A stretch of 17,655 bases of DNA from M3007 sp046155725 (GCA_046155725.1 JBJXFT010000212.1:1-17655), one strand, 5' to 3'; shown: positions 1 to 6,461, counted from the stretch's first letter. Notes: generated by a model not told the origin, from the letters alone. Translations and numbers: made by a program.

Positions 1-441
1 GCGCACCCGATGCGGCGGGGCGATGCTTTTTACCACCCCCGCGCCAGCCTGAGCAATGCGGAATTGGACACGCTCAGCAATTGGTTTGACCCCGAAACGA
101 ACCACGTCGAAATCATCCGGCAAGACAATGCTGTGCGGCCAACGATAGGCGTGGCATTGGCGTTTGAGTTCGACGAAGAAAATGGCGAATACCCTTACAC
201 GCCCGCCTACGCCGCCCTGCAACTCAAAGATTTTGGCTGGGGCGGCTTGGAATTCAGCCTGCGCGACACGATGAATTACACGGGGGTTTCCAACAACGTG
301 AGCGACGACCTTTCCATCGAAATCCTTGATTTCCAAAACGACACCATCACCGGGACCTTCTCTGGCCTCTTGCTCAGCGGGGCCGGGCAGATGACCGGTA
401 TCGAGGAGGGGCGATTTCGGGTGCGGGTATATCGGCGATAG
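1..441 (+). CDS. 3' end of an unrecognised, probably exported protein (5'-truncated by the window)
   Basis: The reading frame is open from base 1 to a TAG stop at 439-441, so the visible 146 residues are the C-terminal part of a longer protein. An ATG at base 10 exists, but nothing suggests it is the true start. The sequence is rich in acidic residues and beta-forming stretches and ends with a segment reading I-T-G-T-F-S-G-L-L, then G-R-F-R-V-R-V. That ending recalls small Bacteroidota lipoproteins with a beta-sandwich of the DUF6252 type, but I cannot assign the family with confidence. No signal peptide can be seen because the N-terminus is missing. An intrinsic terminator follows 12 bases after the stop, so this is the last gene of its transcript. 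Confidence 0.6.
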   Translation, partial: AHPMRRGDAFYHPRASLSNAELDTLSNWFDPETNHVEIIRQDNAVRPTIGVALAFEFDEENGEYPYTPAYAALQLKDFGWGGLEFSLRDTMNYTGVSNNVSDDLSIEILDFQNDTITGTFSGLLLSGAGQMTGIEEGRFRVRVYRR

Positions 442-453
442 TGAAGTTGATGA

Positions 454-510
454 GTTGATGAAGGTTTATGAAGTTGATAAACCTCATAAACCTTCATCAA
501 CCTTTTTTTT
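454..510 (+). terminator. Rho-independent terminator after the first gene
   Basis: A perfect 17-bp inverted repeat (454-470 and 485-501) with a 14-base loop is followed by a run of eight T (503-510), directly downstream of the stop at 441. The arms are unusually long and AT-rich, built from repeats of the words GTTGAT and GAAGG. The hairpin may therefore be one of the short repeat elements common in this genome that also serves as a terminator. Confidence 0.8.
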
Positions 511-600
511 GCCTACTTTTTCCCGACCTTTACGACCACGAACCACTGTACAGCCAACGCAAAAGTGGTTTTGAAAAACGAACTGCGCTCCAGTATCCCG

Positions 601-650
601 AATCGAATCAATCGAATCAATCGGATTCAATCGAATCACTCGACCATATT
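601..650. repeat. AATCGAATC tandem repeat upstream of the DUF4249 gene
   Basis: The 9-base word AATCGAATC occurs at 601-609, 610-618 and 629-637, with a 10-base variant (AATCGGATTC) at 619-628. A closing segment A-C-T-C-G-A-C-C-A-T-A follows. The array ends 13 bases before the ATG at 663. A related array with the same closing segment lies just upstream of the gene at 3387. No coding role is visible. The rest of the 442-662 gap holds the terminator and unremarkable sequence. Confidence 0.75.
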
Positions 651-662
651 GCTCCCTGAACA

Positions 663-1595
663 ATGCGCCCTAATCTTTTGCTTATCGCCATCCTTTGGTT
701 GCTCCTTGCGCGTTGCGCCCGCGAGGTCATCATCGAATTGCCGGAACAAACCCCCAAGATTGTCGCGGTATGCCACTTTACCGATGGGCAACATTTTCGC
801 ACAAAAGTCTCGCTCAGCAAGCCAGTGAACGATGAAAGCAAGCCGGATTTCCCCCAGCAAGTGGATGTCACGCTTTCCGTTGACGGTTCGTTTTGGGACC
901 GCCTGAAACCTGACACCACTGAAAAAGGAGAAATAACTTACTGGGAAAGCCACCAATTCAAAACCGCCAAACCGGGAGTCGAATATGCCATTGCGGTGCG
1001 CGTGGCGGGCTATCCGCCGGTGCAATCGGTGAGCAAAATCCCGGCCCATGCCGGATTGGAACCTATGGTGCTGGGCATTGGCGACCTCGTGGTGGCGCCT
1101 TTGGGCGAGGGCTTGAGCGAACTCCGCGTTCCGCTCGCACTCCGGCTCAAAGCATTGCCCGCCGAAGGCCACTACTTTGCTTTCAACCTGACGCACGAAA
1201 CAGAGGTATACGAAACCCTCGTGCCGCCTATCCTCGACTTTACGGAAGAAGGCCCCACCAACTTTTTGGCCGACGGGCGCACGTTCTCGCTGCTGCACGA
1301 CATCCCCGAACCCGTGGTGCTGGTGAACGAAAACTACTGGGCCGACGACCGCCGCACCCTTTACCTCGTGGCCCGCATCCCTTTCGACCCGGCCTCCGAG
1401 CGGCCCCGCCGCATTTTTGTGGAATGGCGCACCCTCTCCGAGCAGTTCTACCGCTACCACCTTTCGCTTTCCCGCCAAGGCGGCAACCTGCCGTTCAGCG
1501 AACCCGATGCGGTGTTCAACAACATTGAAGGCGGCTATGGCAACTTCTCGGGCTACGCTGTTTCGCTGGATACGGTGGCGATCCCGAATTTTTGA
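663..1595 (+). CDS. DUF4249 domain-containing lipoprotein
   Basis: A 310-residue protein of the DUF4249 family, which is restricted to Bacteroidota and often encoded beside TonB-dependent receptors. Its role is unknown, and an outer-membrane or periplasmic location is expected. The N-terminus is a hydrophobic signal (LLLIAILWLLLA) followed by R-C, giving a Cys at residue 18. The residue before the Cys is Arg, which is not canonical for a lipobox, so lipidation is probable but not certain. Family hallmarks are an early segment on how values are 'fixed' (P-K-I-V-A-V) and, near the C-terminus, Y-R-Y-H-L-S-L-S, then the F-N-N-I-E-G-G-Y-G-N-F-S-G-Y block, which closely matches the conserved DUF4249 ending. 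The ATG at 663 follows the AATCGAATC repeat and has no clear ribosome binding site. No receptor gene is adjacent on its 3' side. Confidence 0.85.
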   Translation: MRPNLLLIAILWLLLARCAREVIIELPEQTPKIVAVCHFTDGQHFRTKVSLSKPVNDESKPDFPQQVDVTLSVDGSFWDRLKPDTTEKGEITYWESHQFKTAKPGVEYAIAVRVAGYPPVQSVSKIPAHAGLEPMVLGIGDLVVAPLGEGLSELRVPLALRLKALPAEGHYFAFNLTHETEVYETLVPPILDFTEEGPTNFLADGRTFSLLHDIPEPVVLVNENYWADDRRTLYLVARIPFDPASERPRRIFVEWRTLSEQFYRYHLSLSRQGGNLPFSEPDAVFNNIEGGYGNFSGYAVSLDTVAIPNF

Positions 1596-1655
1596 GCAAC
1601 CCCGCTTCTTTTACATTTTGCGGCTGTGCATTCTACATTTTGCGATTCACCTCGC

Positions 1656-1663
1656 TACTTTTG
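1656..1663 (+). promoter_or_regulatory. Candidate -7 promoter element for mdh
   Basis: TACTTTTG at 1656-1663 matches the Bacteroidota -7 consensus TAnnTTTG exactly and lies 35 bases upstream of the mdh ATG. It continues as GCCCGCTAATTTTT, similar to the downstream part of other promoters in the window. No TTG is seen at the usual 17-19 base spacing. A TTG at 1640-1642 is only 13 bases away. The word TACATTTTGCG occurs twice just upstream. Confidence 0.5.
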
Positions 1664-1698
1664 CCCGCTAATTTTTCAAACAATTCAAGCCTAAACGA

Positions 1699-2634
1699 AT
1701 GAGCAAAATAACCGTAGTGGGCGCCGGCAACGTGGGCGCAACCTGTGCCAATGTGCTGGCACACGCCGACATCGTGAACGAGGTCGTACTCATTGACATA
1801 CAAGGGAACATGGCCACGGGCAAAGCCCTCGATATGTGGCAGCAGGCGCCCGTGGACGGCTACTCCACCCGCGTCACGGGCGGCGACGACTACGCGCTCA
1901 CGGCGGGGTCCGACATCGTGATCATCACGGCGGGCATCCCCCGCAAGCCCGGCATGAGCCGCGACGACCTCATCAGCACCAATGCGAAAATCGTCGTTTC
2001 CGTCACGCAGAACATCCTCAAGCACACCAAAAACCCCATCATCATCGTCGTCTCCAACCCGCTCGACGTGATGACCTATGCTTGCTGGAAAGCCTCTGGC
2101 CTCTCTGACAAGCGCGTGTTGGGCATGGCAGGCGTGCTCGACACCGCCCGCTACCGCGCCTTCCTCTCCGAAGCCCTTGACGTTTCGCCCAAAGACATAC
2201 AAGCCATGCTGATGGGCGGCCACGGCGACACGATGGTGCCGCTGCCCCGCTACACCACCGTGAGCGGAATCCCCGTGACGGAACTGATCAGGAAAGACAA
2301 ACTCGAAGCCATCCTCGAGCGCACCAAAACGGGCGGCGGCGAATTGGTGAACCTGATGGGCACTTCGGCTTGGTACGCGCCCGGCGCGGCGGCTGCTCAA
2401 ATGGCAATCTCCATTTTGAAAGACGAAAAGCGCATTTACCCTTGCTGTGTGCGCCTCAACGGCCAGTACAAACTCAAAGACATTTTTGTGGGCGCGCCGG
2501 TGAAATTGGGCAAAAAGGGCATTCTGGAAATCGTGAAACTCCGCCTGAAAAAAGACGAACTGGCTTCGCTGCACAAATCTGCCGCCGCCGTCAAGGAAGT
2601 CGCCGACGCGCTCGATGCAATGAAACTCGTATGA
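1699..2634 (+). CDS. mdh: Malate dehydrogenase (NAD-dependent, LDH-like type)
   Basis: This 311-residue enzyme interconverts malate and oxaloacetate with NAD in the TCA cycle, in the cytoplasm. The length is normal for the LDH-like bacterial MDH family. The N-terminal Rossmann motif V-G-A-G-N-V-G is at residues 7-13. Asp33 at the end of the second strand indicates NAD preference. The substrate loop contains Arg82 (in I-P-R-K-P-G-M) and Arg88; Arg at the first position is the residue that marks malate rather than lactate specificity. Asn120 (V-S-N-P-L-D), Asp148 with Arg151 (L-D-T-A-R) and His175 (G-G-H-G-D) complete the active site. A TAnnTTTG element lies 35 bases upstream. The gene is followed by a repeat-derived hairpin region and then a redox protein in the same direction. 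Confidence 0.97.
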   Translation: MSKITVVGAGNVGATCANVLAHADIVNEVVLIDIQGNMATGKALDMWQQAPVDGYSTRVTGGDDYALTAGSDIVIITAGIPRKPGMSRDDLISTNAKIVVSVTQNILKHTKNPIIIVVSNPLDVMTYACWKASGLSDKRVLGMAGVLDTARYRAFLSEALDVSPKDIQAMLMGGHGDTMVPLPRYTTVSGIPVTELIRKDKLEAILERTKTGGGELVNLMGTSAWYAPGAAAAQMAISILKDEKRIYPCCVRLNGQYKLKDIFVGAPVKLGKKGILEIVKLRLKKDELASLHKSAAAVKEVADALDAMKLV

Positions 2635-2726
2635 GTTTCAAGTCGGCAAGTTCCAAGTTTCAAGTCTGCAAGTTGCCGACTCGCTACTTGGAACTTGCCG
2701 ACTTGAAACTTGCTAACTTGAAACTA
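2635..2726. repeat. AAGTTTCAAGT-type palindromic repeat filling the mdh / redox gene gap
   Basis: The whole gap between the mdh stop and the next ATG is made of permutations of the words AAGTTTCAAGT, GCAAGTT and CCAAG. A perfect 23-bp inverted repeat (2635-2657 and 2687-2709) encloses a 29-base spacer of the same composition. No T-run follows, so it is not a standard terminator. A second member of the family fills 7940-8013. Confidence 0.85.
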
Positions 2727-3257
2727 ATGGCACCTGCTTTTTGGAATGAAATGGCCTCCGCCAAGGGCGGGGAAACGTTGGCTGAAATGGCCGAAAAGCA
2801 GCCAGTGATGCTGGTGTTCCTGCGTTATTTTGGGTGCTCGTTTTGCCGCGAGGCCATCAGCGACATTTCAAAGCGGCGGGCAAAATTTGAGTCTGAGGGC
2901 TTCCGGGTGGTCTTTGTCCACATGGCATCCGACGGCGCGACGGCGGAGAAGTTTTTTAAAAAATACAAACTCCATTCCGTTGACCACATCTCCGACCCTG
3001 AAAAGCATTTCTATCAAGCATTTGGCTTGAGCCGTGGCACCCCGCAACAACTTTTTGGCCTGATGAACTGGATTCGCGGATTCCAAGCCACGGTGCTCGA
3101 AGGTCACGGTGCCGAGCCAGACTTCGAAAACCCCGAACTCGGCGACGGCTTCCAAATGCCCGGCGTGTTTGTGCTTCACAAAGGCGAAATCCTTCGCTCC
3201 TACATCCACCGCTATGCGCACGACAGGCCTGACTATGAGGAGATTTGCCAGATTTGA
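2727..3257 (+). CDS. Peroxiredoxin-like / SelL-related redox protein (AhpC-TSA_2 type)
   Basis: This 176-residue thioredoxin-fold protein carries the sequence F-L-R-Y-F-G-C-S-F-C-R-E, with Cys37 and Cys40 forming a CxxC, preceded by a hydrophobic strand (V-M-L-V-F). That arrangement is typical of the PRXL2 / AhpC-TSA_2 group, often annotated as SelL-related redox proteins. A cis-Pro-like segment Q-M-P-G-V-F-V-L is near residue 146. The role is probably thiol-dependent peroxide reduction or disulfide exchange in the cytoplasm; the substrate is unknown. No signal peptide is seen. The frame is open further upstream through the repeat, but ATG at 2727 is the first start after the repeat; ATG at 2751 is an alternative. 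No ribosome binding site decides between them. It may be co-transcribed with mdh across the hairpin. Confidence 0.8.
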   Translation: MAPAFWNEMASAKGGETLAEMAEKQPVMLVFLRYFGCSFCREAISDISKRRAKFESEGFRVVFVHMASDGATAEKFFKKYKLHSVDHISDPEKHFYQAFGLSRGTPQQLFGLMNWIRGFQATVLEGHGAEPDFENPELGDGFQMPGVFVLHKGEILRSYIHRYAHDRPDYEEICQI

Positions 3258-3267
3258 ACGAGGCAGA

Positions 3268-3288
3268 TTTGACAACTTTTTAAAAGTT
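3268..3288. repeat. Small AT-rich palindrome
   Basis: AACTTTT at 3274-3280 and AAAAGTT at 3282-3288 form a perfect 7-bp inverted repeat around one base. It is preceded by AGATTTG, which also occurs twice within the 30 bases upstream. It lies just after the redox gene. A T-run does not follow, so terminator function is doubtful, and it looks like a degenerate copy of a palindromic repeat. Confidence 0.4.
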
Positions 3289-3335
3289 ATGCGAATTAGG
3301 GTTGAACAAAGCGGCTTGGCCACTGCTTGCGTTCC

Positions 3336-3379
3336 AATCGAATCAATCGGAGTTAATCTTTAAAAATCGAATCATTCGA
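3336..3379. repeat. AATCGAATC repeat upstream of the DUF2007-like gene
   Basis: AATCGAATC occurs at 3336-3344 and again at 3365-3373, separated by the variants AATCGGAGTT and AATCTTTAAA. The array closes with A-T-T-C-G-A-C-T-A-T-A, nearly the same ending as the array at 601-650, and stops seven bases before the ATG at 3387. Confidence 0.7.
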
Positions 3380-3386
3380 CTATACC

Positions 3387-3764
3387 ATGGAAAATGATTT
3401 TGTCACTATTGCCCAGTTTCAGTTTATCCACGATGCTGGTTTGGAAATGCTGCAGATCAAGTTGGAAGATGCCGGCATTCCATTTGTAACATTCAACCAA
3501 AGTATGGGAGGCGTGGCCCCTATGCACAATTGGGCGGCTGGAGGCATTCAAGTGCGTGTGCCAGCAGCCAACAGCCAATTGGCCACCCTACTTTGGGAAG
3601 AACTTCAAAAGTCATTGAATTACGCAGACACCGAAGACCCGGAGTTGGCAAAAATGCGGCAAGACGAAGAAGACATCATCCAACGCAACTGGCGCACCTG
3701 CCTGGTAATGCTCGTGATATTTGCCGTCATAGCAGCAGCCTACCTGATGTATGTCAACATGTAG
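3387..3764 (+). CDS. Small DUF2007-like protein with C-terminal membrane anchor
   Basis: A 125-residue protein. Residues 5-75 have the pattern of the DUF2007 'putative signal transducing' domain: an N-terminal strand (F-V-T-I-A-Q-F), a helix, L-E-D-A-G-I-P-F-V at 26-34, then a strand I-Q-V-R-V-P at 54-59 and a helix (N-S-Q-L-A-T-L-L-W-E-E-L). A charged linker (80-101) leads to one hydrophobic segment at about 104-122, so the domain is probably held at the inner membrane facing the cytoplasm. Function is not established for the family. The last 14 bases overlap the start of the following receptor gene, suggesting translational coupling, although no functional link is obvious. The AATCGAATC repeat lies immediately upstream of the ATG. 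Confidence 0.7.
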   Translation: MENDFVTIAQFQFIHDAGLEMLQIKLEDAGIPFVTFNQSMGGVAPMHNWAAGGIQVRVPAANSQLATLLWEELQKSLNYADTEDPELAKMRQDEEDIIQRNWRTCLVMLVIFAVIAAAYLMYVNM

Positions 3765-5820
3765 CACGCGCTTGCTAAATGCCCGACCAACTTCCCGAAA
3801 GTTTAAAACTTTCGGGAAGTTCATTGGGCTCCTTGCCCCCACCTTTCTCTCCGCGCAAATTCCCGATTCCCTGCCTACCGGCAGGCAGGCGCATTCCCCA
3901 TTCCCCATTCCCCATTCCGTATTCCCAGAGCTGGTCATCCGCGATGTCCGTTTCGAGCGCACAGGCTACACTTTTTGGAAAGCCGATTCGCTCCCGCTGA
4001 ACGCCGCGCTCTCCCTGTCCGACAGGCTTTTGTGGGAAAATACCCTCGATGTACGCGCCAACGCGCCCGGCACTTTGGCCACTCTTTCTGTGCGCGGCGC
4101 AGGGCCGAGCCGTACCCCTGTTTTCTGGAACGGGCTGAACCTCCAAAGCCCGATGAATGGCGTGGTGGACGCCTCGCTGCTGCCGCTCTGGCCGGGCGAC
4201 CATTTGGAAATCCGCTACGGCGGCCAAAGCGCAGCGCAAAGCAGCGGGGCAATGGGCGGCAGCGTGGTGGTTGAGCAAGGCCAGCAAAAATTTGAAGAAG
4301 GGTTTTCGGGTTTTATGAGCGGTGCGGCGGGGAGTTTTGGCCGTTGGGAAGGCGGCGCGGGCGCAGGTTTTTCCGGCAAAAAAATCGCCTCGAAAATCCG
4401 TGCCGCTTGGCAGCAGGCCGACAACGATTTCTCGTTTCAAAAGCAGGGCCTCGACGGCCAATTTTACACGGCGCGACAGGTCAATAATTTTTTGAAAAAA
4501 ATAGACCTGCAACAATTCAACCAACTGAAAGTCAATGAAAAGAACACGCTGAAAACGGCCTTCTGGTTTCAAAACGCTTTTCGGGAAATACCCCCAGCCA
4601 CCACAGAATCGCCCCGCGAAACTTGGCAGCGCGACCGCGCCCACCGCGCCCTTGCCACTTGGGAACACGCCCCCAATGCCCGCTCACTGTGGACAACCCG
4701 CGCCGCTTGGCTCGACGATTTTCTTGCTTTCCACCTCGCGGGCGATACCGACACAAGCCGTTCGCGGCAAGCCCTGCTCAGCACCGAACGTTCGGCTTCG
4801 GTGGGCAAAAACCTGGCCTGGCGAGCGGGCGGCACTGCGCTCCGCCAGTGGGCGCAGGTGGACGGCTACTCCGACAGCACCCGATGGTTTGGGCAGACGC
4901 GGCTGGCAGGATTTGCGATGGGCGAGTGGCGGCAGGGCAAGTCGCGGTTTTCCGCGCTGCTGCGGCAGGAGTGGGCGGAGGCGCAGGCTGCGCCGTTCAC
5001 TTGGTCGGTAGGCGGGCAATTTGGGCTGGGCAGGGTAGGGGAGGGGCGGTTTCATGTTTCTCGGAATTTCAACCTGCCCACGCTCAACGACCGCTTCTGG
5101 GGAAACCTCGGCAGGCCAGACCTGCGTCCTGAAAAGGGCTATTCTGCGGAATTGGGTTGGGCTTGGTACAGGGAGCGCGGGGTTCAGCCCGCGTCTACTT
5201 TACCACGCGGGCTGAACTCCGCGCTCCCTCCCGCGCTCCCTCCCGCGCTCCCTATGCGCCGCTCCCAGTTTTCGGCTGAACTGACTGGCTTTCAACTGAT
5301 TTTGGACGATTGGATTCTCTGGCAGCCCGATTCGACGGGGCTTTTCAGGCCGGGCAATTTGCGCAAAGTTTGGAGCCGGGGAGCCGAAATGATGGGGAGT
5401 TCATCGTTCATCGTTCATCGTTTATCGTTCCTCGTTTCTGGGCGTTTTCAATTTTCCAGAACGACGAATGTAAAGGTGTACGGCGGCTCGGAAAGTATGT
5501 TGGGGAAGCAGTTGCCCTACACCCCCAATTGGTCGGGCGGGCTGTCGCTGCGGGTGTCGCGGGGCGCATTCGCGGCGGCGTATTTGCAGCAGTTCACGGG
5601 CGGGCGGTTTGACAATGGTGGGCAAAACCTCAAGCCATTTCAAGTGGGGAACCTGTTGGCTTCCTGCTCATTTTGGAAACGCCGCCTCTCGATTGACTTT
5701 CGCATCGAAAACCTCTGGAATTCGCGCTACGAAATCATTCGATATAGGCCGATGCCGGGGAGGGGGTGGCGGTTGGGAGTGATGTATCAAATAAAAGGAA
5801 GCGATGCTACTCAAAAATAA
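3751..5820 (+). CDS. TonB-dependent outer-membrane receptor with in-frame repeat insertions
   Basis: A 689-residue outer-membrane receptor. The plug is at about residues 60-170 (L-S-V-R-G-A-G-P-S-R-T-P-V-F-W-N-G with N-G-V-V-D and G-G-Q-S-A-A-Q-S-S-G-A-M-G-G-S). The beta barrel ends in F-R-I-E-N-L-W-N-S-R-Y-E-I and L-G-V-M-Y-Q-I, as in BtuB-like receptors of Bacteroidota. The substrate is unknown. The only upstream ATG is 3751, inside the preceding gene; it gives a plausible signal peptide (basic R-K-F-K-T-F-G-K, hydrophobic I-G-L-L-A-P-T-F-L, cleavage after Ala35). Four repeat elements are read in frame: residues 13-24, 40-59, 474-501 and 551-562 (listed separately). They fall in the signal n-region, the N-terminal linker and two predicted barrel turns, so the protein may still fold. 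No carboxypeptidase-like N-terminal domain is present. Start choice is the weakest part of this call. Confidence 0.85.
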   Translation: MSTCSTRLLNARPTSRKFKTFGKFIGLLAPTFLSAQIPDSLPTGRQAHSPFPIPHSVFPELVIRDVRFERTGYTFWKADSLPLNAALSLSDRLLWENTLDVRANAPGTLATLSVRGAGPSRTPVFWNGLNLQSPMNGVVDASLLPLWPGDHLEIRYGGQSAAQSSGAMGGSVVVEQGQQKFEEGFSGFMSGAAGSFGRWEGGAGAGFSGKKIASKIRAAWQQADNDFSFQKQGLDGQFYTARQVNNFLKKIDLQQFNQLKVNEKNTLKTAFWFQNAFREIPPATTESPRETWQRDRAHRALATWEHAPNARSLWTTRAAWLDDFLAFHLAGDTDTSRSRQALLSTERSASVGKNLAWRAGGTALRQWAQVDGYSDSTRWFGQTRLAGFAMGEWRQGKSRFSALLRQEWAEAQAAPFTWSVGGQFGLGRVGEGRFHVSRNFNLPTLNDRFWGNLGRPDLRPEKGYSAELGWAWYRERGVQPASTLPRGLNSALPPALPPALPMRRSQFSAELTGFQLILDDWILWQPDSTGLFRPGNLRKVWSRGAEMMGSSSFIVHRLSFLVSGRFQFSRTTNVKVYGGSESMLGKQLPYTPNWSGGLSLRVSRGAFAAAYLQQFTGGRFDNGGQNLKPFQVGNLLASCSFWKRRLSIDFRIENLWNSRYEIIRYRPMPGRGWRLGVMYQIKGSDATQK
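3789..3821. repeat. Perfect 16-bp inverted repeat inside the receptor signal sequence
   Basis: Bases 3789-3804 and 3806-3821 are perfect reverse complements around a single A. The core reads CTTCCCGAAAGTTT and its complement. In the receptor frame it encodes residues 13-24, the basic part of the signal peptide. No T-run follows, so it is not a terminator for the preceding gene. Confidence 0.8.
3870..3926. repeat. CTGCCT palindrome plus CATTCCC heptamer array in the receptor N-terminus
   Basis: A 20-bp palindrome with one mismatch (3870-3889, arms CCTGCCT/AGGCAGG around CCGG) is followed by five consecutive 7-base units from 3892 to 3926. Three are exact CATTCCC; the fourth ends in G and the fifth begins with T. 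It encodes about residues 40-59 of the receptor, between the signal peptide and the plug. Confidence 0.8.
5171..5253. repeat. GC-rich REP-like palindrome with 12-bp tandem tail inside the receptor
   Basis: Two 24-base arms (5171-5194 and 5205-5228) are inverted repeats with one mismatch around a 10-base loop. The right arm runs into a 12-base tandem, CGCGCTCCCTCC, repeated from 5220 to 5253 (2.8 copies). The left arm is the exact reverse complement of 15772-15795. In frame it encodes about 28 residues rich in Pro, Ala and Leu at receptor positions 474-501. Confidence 0.85.
5401..5435. repeat. TCATCGT heptamer array inside the receptor
   Basis: Five consecutive 7-base units: three exact TCATCGT (5401-5421), then TTATCGT and TCCTCGT. 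It encodes S-F-I-V-H-R-L-S-F-L-V at about residues 551-562, in a predicted turn between two barrel strands. Confidence 0.8.
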
Positions 5821-5841
5821 AGTGTCGCCAGAAAGTAGCGG

Positions 5842-6264
5842 TCATAACTCGTCAACAATCACCACATTGATTTCTTGCACTCGCTTCAATTTGTAGTCGT
5901 TGGTGAAAAAGTGGTCGCATCCGCTGCTTATGGCTGCAGCAAGTTGCAAGGAATCCAGCGCTTTCAAAGCCGGATATTTTGCCCTCAATTTATAGGAGAT
6001 GATGGCGATTTGCCTTTCGATGGGCAGCATTTCAAACGACGCGATGCGGATCAAGTGTTCGAAATCGGCGATTAGGTCTTGGCGGGTATTTCGTTCAGGG
6101 ACTACCCCAAATTCTGCAAGGCTCAAGATGCTTGTCACAAAAGAAGCATTATTTGCAGTTGCGTCTATGATAAAATCGTCAACCATTTGCCCATATTTGG
6201 GATGGTTTTCGAGCAGGTAGATGAAAGGCGCGGTATCAAAAAATATTTTTCCGATGGTGCTCAT
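5842..6264 (-). CDS. vapC: PIN-domain toxin, VapC family
   Basis: A 140-residue PIN-domain protein, normal size for VapC toxins, which are Mg-dependent ribonucleases. The four acidic active-site positions are visible: Asp10 (F-F-D-T-A-P-F-I-Y-L-L-E), Glu51 (S-L-A-E-F), Asp104 (A-L-D-S-L-Q-L-A-A-A) and Asp123 (F-T-N-D-Y-K-L). The ATG overlaps the stop of the upstream antitoxin gene by four bases (ATGA), the usual sign of translational coupling in such pairs. Its RNA target cannot be read from the sequence. The gene converges on the receptor gene with a 21-base gap and no visible terminator between them. Confidence 0.92.
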   Translation of the reverse strand: MSTIGKIFFDTAPFIYLLENHPKYGQMVDDFIIDATANNASFVTSILSLAEFGVVPERNTRQDLIADFEHLIRIASFEMLPIERQIAIISYKLRAKYPALKALDSLQLAAAISSGCDHFFTNDYKLKRVQEINVVIVDEL

Positions 6265-6461
6265 CTGTCCTCACGGGATTGGTTGACGAATTCTTGGGCA
6301 TCTATTTGCCAGACACCTTTTCCAGCCCCTTTGACCTTTTTCAAAGCGGCTTTTACTTTTTTGAGGCGTTCCAATTTTTGCTGAATCTCGCGCACCAAAA
6401 CCTCCAAATCGCTTTGATGCAGATGACTAATCTCTTGAATGATCAATTCAACTTTTGACAT
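6261..6461 (-). CDS. VapB-like antitoxin
   Basis: A 66-residue protein directly upstream of and overlapping the PIN toxin, so it is called the cognate antitoxin. The ATG at 6461 is preferred; an in-frame ATG 42 bases further upstream would add an unlikely F-I-F-T-Y-F extension. The N-terminal half (E-L-I-I-Q-E-I-S-H-L) and the middle are helical and Lys-rich. The C-terminus (D-A-Q-E-F-V-N-Q-S-R-E-D-R) matches the toxin-binding tail of antitoxins of the V-A-E-D/A-Q-E-Y-V class. No AbrB, ribbon-helix-helix or other obvious DNA-binding domain is seen, so autoregulation may work differently. Two TAnnTTTG elements lie upstream. Confidence 0.8.
   Translation of the reverse strand: MSKVELIIQEISHLHQSDLEVLVREIQQKLERLKKVKAALKKVKGAGKGVWQIDAQEFVNQSREDR

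Noticed and set aside
601..645. CRISPR-like array of short repeats.
   Set aside because: Units of 9-10 bases are directly adjacent with no spacers, and no cas genes are present; the same holds for the 7-base arrays in the receptor.
1633..2574. 313-codon minus-strand frame opposite mdh.
   Set aside because: mdh has all catalytic motifs on the plus strand; the antisense product is His/Arg/Gly-rich without any recognisable motif.
2635..2709. 23-bp perfect hairpin after mdh as an intrinsic terminator.
   Set aside because: The stem is not GC-rich and no T-run follows; it belongs to a repeat family also found at 7940-8013.
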